Below the pieces are notes generated by a model. That model saw nothing but the letters and a program-made list of their open reading frames with translations. It made no database searches and was not told where the DNA came from. The position numbers were made by a program, and so were the translations under genes. Below are positions 6,772 to 10,975 of a DNA stretch of 10,975 nucleotides, piece by piece (the stretch's first letter is position 1; each line of letters opens with the position of its first letter). The stretch spans positions 1 to 10,975 of the forward strand of contig WRDE01000039.1 of assembly GCA_009783605.1 (NCBI GenBank), in the 5' to 3' direction. Source of the DNA: Oscillospiraceae bacterium. GTDB taxonomy: Bacteria; Bacillota; Clostridia; Oscillospirales; Acutalibacteraceae.

Positions 6772-9700
6772 ATGAATAAACGGAAAATGTGTTTGCTCTG
6801 CCTGTCTTTCTGCCTTGTAGTTGTTATGACGGCGCAGGTAACGGGTTCGCCCGCGATGCCGGCCATCTCGCCGGCGGCCGCCGCGGCCCTCAATGACATC
6901 GGTTTGAGCCTCTGGTACGACAAACCCGCAGCCGTCCCGTCGGGTACCTCCCCGGACAGCCTGAGCGAAACCGGCGCCCTGCCTGTCGGCAACGGGCATA
7001 TGGGCGCCATGGTCTTCGGCGGCGTCAGCTACGACACGGTTCTCATCAATGAAAAAACCGTCTGGTCGGGCGGACCCGGAGCCGGGTTCGGGCTGCCGAA
7101 TAACGGGGCTAAAGCCTATAACAACGGGTTCAAAAATGCAGCGGCAACCAATAAGATGCAGCTGAACCTGCTGCGCCAGAAGCTGCAGGACGCCATGAAC
7201 GATTTCAGCGCGACCGGAGCGGCTTATATCGACGATTCGGGGCGGCTGCGTACGCAAAACTATCCGGCCACCCCCTGGGAGGTCGAGTCGGGGCTGAAAG
7301 CCTATACCACCGGCGATACCGCCGATATCGGCGCCTATGAGGAGCTGGGTTTCCTCCGGGTAAGCCGGGAGGAGCTGGGCGACTTCGAGTATACCCTGCG
7401 GGGCCTCACCAGCTCCGAAGGCAATCCCGGCTCGACGGAGGGGGCCGATAAGCTCTTTGACGGGAAGGTGAGCACCAAGTTCTGCACCGGCAAAAACCCC
7501 ACTGCCGGAAACCCGGTCCGGGTAGATTGGGAATACGGCGGACCGGTCACTATCAACGCCTACCGGATGACCACGGCCAACGATGTGGTGGGGCGCGACC
7601 CGAAAAACTGGAAATTCATGGGGTCGGCCACCGGCACGGCGGGGTCCTATACCGTCATCGATGAGCAGACGAATTACGCCCTGCCCGACGCGCGCCAGAC
7701 ACCGACGGTATTTGCGGTGGATGATCCGGCCGCCTACCGGTATTACCGGTTAGAGATCACCGCCGTGAAAAACGCGCCCGAGAGCGGATGGGGCTGCCAG
7801 CTGGCCGAATTCATGCCAATAGGCGACTTCAGCGCCGGTCAGGAGACGGCGCCCTTCACCGATTACAAACGCAGCCTTGACCTGAAAACCGGTACCGCCA
7901 CGGTAACCTACCGTCAGGATGGGGTCAATTTTACCAAGGAATACTTCACTAACTATCCGGATAACGTCTTTGTCATGCGTATCTCCGCGGATAAGCCCGG
8001 AGCGGTTTCGCAATATATCGGTCTTGACGGCCGGCGCGGGAAGGACGCGGTATCCGTCAGCGGCGATACCATTACCATGACCGGACAGCCAAACGATCAG
8101 CGTGAGAACGGGCTGTATTATATCCAAAAGCTAAAAGTCATCCCCCAGGGCGGGAGCATGACGCAGGTCAATGATTCGCTGCGGGTCCAAAACGCCGACG
8201 CGGTCGTGCTGATTCTGGCGGCGGGCACGAATTACCAAACCTGCGCCGACGGATCGAACAACTACTTCGCGGACAAAACCGCGTCGTTCCAGAAGGTGGA
8301 AACCCGGCTGAACGCCGCGGCCGCTAAAGGATACAACAGTCTGAAAACTGCGCACCTGAACGATTATCAGCCGCTGTTCGACCGGGTGAAGTTGAATATC
8401 GGCGGCGTATCCATGCCCGCCAAGACTACCGATACCCTGTTGAAAGGCTACGGAAAGACCAACACCGCCGCCGAGGATCGCTATGCAGAGACGCTGTACT
8501 ATCAATACGGCCGGTATCTGCTGCTGGCATCCTCCCGCGCCGGTACGCTGCCGGCGAATTTACAAGGCATATGGGCGTGGGGGACCAAATCCGGGGGCAA
8601 CCCGGGCTACAGCGCGGATATGCGCACTCAAATGATGTATTGGCTGGCCGAGCCCGGAAATCTGGGCGAATGCGCGACCCCTATGGCCGCGTATCTGGGC
8701 GACATCAAAGCCAGCGGCGCCAAAACCGCCGCGCATTACCACGCCAGGGAGAACGGCGGCGATGTGCGGGGGTGGACAGCGTATAACAATTTGAATATAT
8801 GGGGTTATACCGCGCCCGGCAGGTTTGAAAAGGGCTATTACAACCCGGCGGCCGGCGCCTCCTTAGTGCAGAGCGTATGGAACCGCTACGCCTACGGCCG
8901 GGATACCGCTTTTCTAAGCAGCAACTACAGTACCATCCTCGATGCGGCGCTGTTCTGGGTGGATAACCTGTGGGAGGACGAGCGGGACGGCAAATTGGTG
9001 GCCAACCCCTCCTATTCCCCCAATCAGGGCGAATATTCGCTGGGCGCGGCCCGCGACCAGGCGGTGATCTGGGAGATATTTGAGACGGCACAGCTGGCGG
9101 CGCAGGTATTGGGTAAGCAGAACGACCCGGCGGTCAAAGAAATTGCGGCGGCGCAGGCAAAGCTGGCCGGACCCGCGATCGGGCTGGGCGGTCAGTTCAT
9201 GGAGTGGAAGGACGAGGTCACCAAAAGCGTGACCGGCTCCAACGATCCCCATACGGGACTGCTCTACGCGCTGTTCCCGGGCACGCAGATCGCCGACGGC
9301 CGGAACCAGACCGAGAACCGGATCGCCTCGGGTATGCGGCAGTCGCTGGCCGCCCGCGGCGATATCGGCGAGGGCTGGAACAGGGCGTGGAAACTCAATT
9401 TGTGGGCGCACCTCCACGACGGGGATCAGGCGCTGCGGCTGCTGGGGCAGATGCTCTCGGCGGGTACGATGGATAACCTGATGAACAAAAACAAATCCTT
9501 CCAGTTGGACGGCAATCTGGGCGCGGCCGCCGGTATCGGCGAGATGCTGCTGCAGAGCCGGGGCGACTATATTGAGCTGCTGCCGGCCGTTCCGGCGGCG
9601 TGGCCCGGCGGCGCGGTGAGTGGTTTGAAGGCCCACGGCAATTTTGAGGTGGAGATGGAATGGTCGGGGCGTATCCTGCAGACGGCTTCGATAAAAGCCC

Positions 9701-9975
9701 TATCCGGCGGGACCTGCGGCGTCAGCTATCCCGGTCTGGCCAGCGGGACGGTAAAGGACAGCGCCGGGAACGCGGTCACGGTTACCAAGATCAACGCCGA
9801 TCGGATCTCCTTCCCCGCCGAAGCCGGAAAAACCTATATCATCACAGGTGTCCCGCAGAACCAGACCTTCCCGGATTCGCGCAGCTTCCTGCTGGCGATC
9901 GTGAACAACCTGTATACCGGCGCCATCCTTGAAGAAACCAAAGCCCCCGCGTCACTGAACGGTACCGGGGCGTAG
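6772..9975 (+). CDS. Secreted GH95-family (alpha-L-fucosidase-like) protein with internal F5/8-type-C module; divergent active site
   Basis: The 1067 residues up to the TAG begin with a signal peptide (1-28). The GH95 N-terminal beta-sandwich starts with LPVGNGHMGAMVFGG and INEKTVWSGGPG (70-103) and is interrupted at about 204-350 by a discoidin/F5-8 type C carbohydrate-binding module. The (alpha/alpha)6 barrel runs from about 560 to 935 (LPANLQGIW, GWNRAWKLNLWAHLHDGD, QLDGNLGAAAGIGEMLLQS, LLPAVPAAW), followed by the C-terminal sandwich. GH95 enzymes invert alpha-1,2-fucosides. Here the expected NxN of NINxxMNYW is Asp616-x-Arg618 and the expected acid of SPE is Asn751, while Asp913 is kept, so fucosidase activity is doubtful. 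GGGAGGAG sits 6 nt before the ATG, and the gene is cotranscribed with the propeller hydrolase. The reading frame continues after the TAG into PDZ, CBM6 and dockerin-like modules, so the ancestral gene is 6772-10896 (1374 codons). Confidence 0.9.
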   Translation: MNKRKMCLLCLSFCLVVVMTAQVTGSPAMPAISPAAAAALNDIGLSLWYDKPAAVPSGTSPDSLSETGALPVGNGHMGAMVFGGVSYDTVLINEKTVWSGGPGAGFGLPNNGAKAYNNGFKNAAATNKMQLNLLRQKLQDAMNDFSATGAAYIDDSGRLRTQNYPATPWEVESGLKAYTTGDTADIGAYEELGFLRVSREELGDFEYTLRGLTSSEGNPGSTEGADKLFDGKVSTKFCTGKNPTAGNPVRVDWEYGGPVTINAYRMTTANDVVGRDPKNWKFMGSATGTAGSYTVIDEQTNYALPDARQTPTVFAVDDPAAYRYYRLEITAVKNAPESGWGCQLAEFMPIGDFSAGQETAPFTDYKRSLDLKTGTATVTYRQDGVNFTKEYFTNYPDNVFVMRISADKPGAVSQYIGLDGRRGKDAVSVSGDTITMTGQPNDQRENGLYYIQKLKVIPQGGSMTQVNDSLRVQNADAVVLILAAGTNYQTCADGSNNYFADKTASFQKVETRLNAAAAKGYNSLKTAHLNDYQPLFDRVKLNIGGVSMPAKTTDTLLKGYGKTNTAAEDRYAETLYYQYGRYLLLASSRAGTLPANLQGIWAWGTKSGGNPGYSADMRTQMMYWLAEPGNLGECATPMAAYLGDIKASGAKTAAHYHARENGGDVRGWTAYNNLNIWGYTAPGRFEKGYYNPAAGASLVQSVWNRYAYGRDTAFLSSNYSTILDAALFWVDNLWEDERDGKLVANPSYSPNQGEYSLGAARDQAVIWEIFETAQLAAQVLGKQNDPAVKEIAAAQAKLAGPAIGLGGQFMEWKDEVTKSVTGSNDPHTGLLYALFPGTQIADGRNQTENRIASGMRQSLAARGDIGEGWNRAWKLNLWAHLHDGDQALRLLGQMLSAGTMDNLMNKNKSFQLDGNLGAAAGIGEMLLQSRGDYIELLPAVPAAWPGGAVSGLKAHGNFEVEMEWSGRILQTASIKALSGGTCGVSYPGLASGTVKDSAGNAVTVTKINADRISFPAEAGKTYIITGVPQNQTFPDSRSFLLAIVNNLYTGAILEETKAPASLNGTGA
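9973..9975 (+). other. In-frame TAG codon splitting the GH95-PDZ-CBM6-dockerin gene
   Basis: This amber codon is codon 1068 of the frame opened at 6772. The frame stays open for another 306 sense codons, and the residues on both sides (GTGA / LQGVDAGGLAKALGM) form the first strands of one PDZ domain. It is therefore a stop inside a domain, not between domains. Possible causes are a nonsense mutation (for example CAG or TGG to TAG), programmed readthrough, a reassigned UAG or a base error. The next base is C. Confidence 0.8.
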
Positions 9976-10017
9976 CTGCAGGGTGTCGACGCCGGAGGGC
10001 TGGCCAAGGCGCTGGGG

Positions 10018-10896
10018 ATGCGGGCGCTGGATATCATCACCGAGCTGAACGGCGCCAGGGTAGAGAACACGGCGTCGCTGGCGGCGCTTTATGATGCCGT
10101 TCCCATAGGGGGCGAAATAACCTTAAAGGTTTGGCGCGAGAACCGGTATATCAAGATTGTTTACACCAAATCGGTGAACGATAACCGGGTAGCCATGAAC
10201 AATATCTATATCGAAGCAGAGCAGTATGACGACAAAATCAACCGGGATACCCCCAAGACCAATGGCTGCCCGGACACCACCGGCAGCGGCTGGAATCTGG
10301 GCAATATCCAGGGCGGCGACTGGGTGGTGTATAAGGGTCTGTATTTCCTCGGCACGCCGCAGTCGATTACGGTCCGCGCGTCGAAGGACGCCGGTATCGC
10401 CAATGTGAGCTTCTGGATCGGCGGCCGGAACGCGGCGGAGGGCGGCACGCTGATCGCCACCTGCCAGATACCCGGCCTGACCAACCCGCAGCATCCCGCC
10501 TATTCCCCCGGCGCCGGCGGCCAGGCGGGCTGGGACACCTATTTCACCTTCACCTCGTCCGCGATCACGGTGGATATGACCGGCGAGCAGGATCTGTACA
10601 TGGTATTCGATACCAGCGTGAACATCAACTGGTTCCAGTTCAACCCGGGCGGGGAACCGCCGGAGGTTCCGTGGGACGGGCCATTATACCAAAAAGGTGA
10701 CGTCAACCGGAACGGCAATATCGACATCGGCGATGCGCGGCTGGTCCTGCAGCATCTGGTCGGGAAAATCGTATTGGATGCGGAGCAATCGGAATTGGCG
10801 AAGGTCAACAACGGATTAACGCTGACAATTGCCGACGCGCGGTTGATTTTACAAAAGTTAGTGGATAAGATCGATAAGTTCCCGGTTGACAAATAG
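10018..10896 (+). CDS. PDZ - CBM6 - dockerin-like continuation of the GH95 gene, downstream of the in-frame TAG
   Basis: The homologous frame begins right after the TAG at 9976; 10018 is merely the first ATG in it and has no properly spaced ribosome binding site, so independent expression is unlikely. In read-through numbering, residues about 1065-1135 are a PDZ domain (GMRALDIITELNGARV, then GGEITLKVWREN), cut near its first strand if translation began at 10018. Residues about 1143-1291 are a CBM6 module (IYIEAEQYD, GNIQGGDWVVYKG, NINWFQF), which binds glycan ends or chains. Residues about 1305-1374 are a dockerin-like tail whose first loop (1310-1321, DVNRNGNIDIGD) has calcium ligands and whose second (1344-1355) does not. 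There is no signal peptide, so on its own the product would stay in the cytoplasm, where these modules make no sense. It ends in TAG, with a TGA eight codons later. Confidence 0.8.
   Translation: MRALDIITELNGARVENTASLAALYDAVPIGGEITLKVWRENRYIKIVYTKSVNDNRVAMNNIYIEAEQYDDKINRDTPKTNGCPDTTGSGWNLGNIQGGDWVVYKGLYFLGTPQSITVRASKDAGIANVSFWIGGRNAAEGGTLIATCQIPGLTNPQHPAYSPGAGGQAGWDTYFTFTSSAITVDMTGEQDLYMVFDTSVNINWFQFNPGGEPPEVPWDGPLYQKGDVNRNGNIDIGDARLVLQHLVGKIVLDAEQSELAKVNNGLTLTIADARLILQKLVDKIDKFPVDK
10742..10761 (+). repeat. Inverted repeat copy A2 (dockerin-tail coding)
   Basis: Identical over 20 bases to the complement of 438-457. The gap to copy B2 is 108 nt, against 126 nt between the left copies; the 18-nt difference equals six extra codons in the GH3 tail. 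Confidence 0.85.
10870..10889 (+). repeat. Inverted repeat copy B2 (terminal KIDKFPV coding)
   Basis: Identical over 20 bases to the complement of 292-311. With A2 it places matching, oppositely oriented sequence at both ends of the three-gene glycosidase cluster. Confidence 0.85.
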
Positions 10897-10961
10897 TGGA
10901 TATATAGCAATTGCGCTTGAAAATCATATTGGGATATAACAAAAACACAAGGAGAAAAGAG

Positions 10962-10975
10962 ATGAAACTGTTAAA
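10962..10975 (+). CDS. Start of a further gene (M-K-L-L..., runs off window)
   Basis: Only the start is visible: ATG AAA CTG TTA AA, with a strong AAGGAG (10949-10954) seven bases before the ATG. A basic residue followed by leucines fits the opening of another signal peptide. The 65-bp gap after the previous stop holds no clear terminator. A weak promoter-like pair (TTGCGC 10911-10916 and TATAAC 10935-10940, 18-nt spacing) would leave a very short leader, so cotranscription with the upstream genes is as likely. Function unknown. Confidence 0.55.

Noticed and set aside
8914..9636. 240-codon minus-strand open frame
   Set aside because: Antisense to the GH95 catalytic barrel, Arg/Gln-rich with no domain; a shadow.
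10018..10896. A separate, independently expressed carbohydrate-binding gene
   Set aside because: It has no ribosome binding site or signal peptide, its first ATG falls inside a PDZ domain, and it is in frame with the GH95 gene across one TAG. It is kept as a feature but interpreted as the 3' part of that gene.
10897..10961. Rho-independent terminator after the cluster
   Set aside because: Only the short palindrome GCAATTGC (10907-10914) is present, with no GC-rich stem followed by a T run.

Overview
The window looks like part of the chromosome of a fermentative, plant- or gut-associated clostridial Firmicute (Oscillospirales/Ruminococcaceae-like is my best guess). Three things suggest this. 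The coding DNA is GC-rich while the gaps are AT-rich with clear TTGaaa/TATAat promoters and AGGAG-type ribosome binding sites. The secreted glycosidases end in dockerin-type repeats with FIVAR, Big_2-like, PDZ and Listeria-Bacteroides (Flg_new) modules. The left edge carries an ApbE remnant followed by a NusG domain II protein, a gene order known from Firmicutes. I see no rRNA, tRNA, CRISPR array, transposase or integrase.

Layout. Positions 1-116 (minus) hold the start of a NusG domain II membrane-anchored protein. Its ATG overlaps the stop of the last ~57 codons of an apbE-like flavin transferase (113-284, minus), whose other ~280 codons are missing. Directly against that break, 285-4718 (minus) is a very large secreted GH3 glycosidase with many accessory modules and a dockerin-like tail. 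A 246-bp divergent promoter region follows. On the plus strand come a lipoprotein with a five-bladed-propeller (GH43-like) hydrolase domain (4965-6758) and, 13 bp later, a GH95-family protein with an inserted F5/8-type-C module (6772-9975). An in-frame TAG at 9973-9975 separates the GH95 part from a PDZ - CBM6 - dockerin-like continuation (to 10896). A new gene starts at 10962.

How they fit together. The two divergent transcripts form a small polysaccharide-utilisation locus: a beta-xylosidase/beta-glucosidase-like GH3, a propeller hydrolase held on the membrane, and an alpha-fucosidase-family enzyme. This would suit trimming a branched plant glycan such as a fucosylated hemicellulose or pectin; the substrate is inference. 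The GH3 and GH95 proteins share the same terminal dockerin-like tail, so they probably attach to the same partner.

Most worth a second look: the amber codon inside the PDZ domain of the GH95 gene; loss of the expected GH95 catalytic residues; dockerin tails that each keep only one plausible calcium loop, in opposite halves; and the apbe gene cut exactly at the end of the GH3 gene. I found no defence or mobile system.
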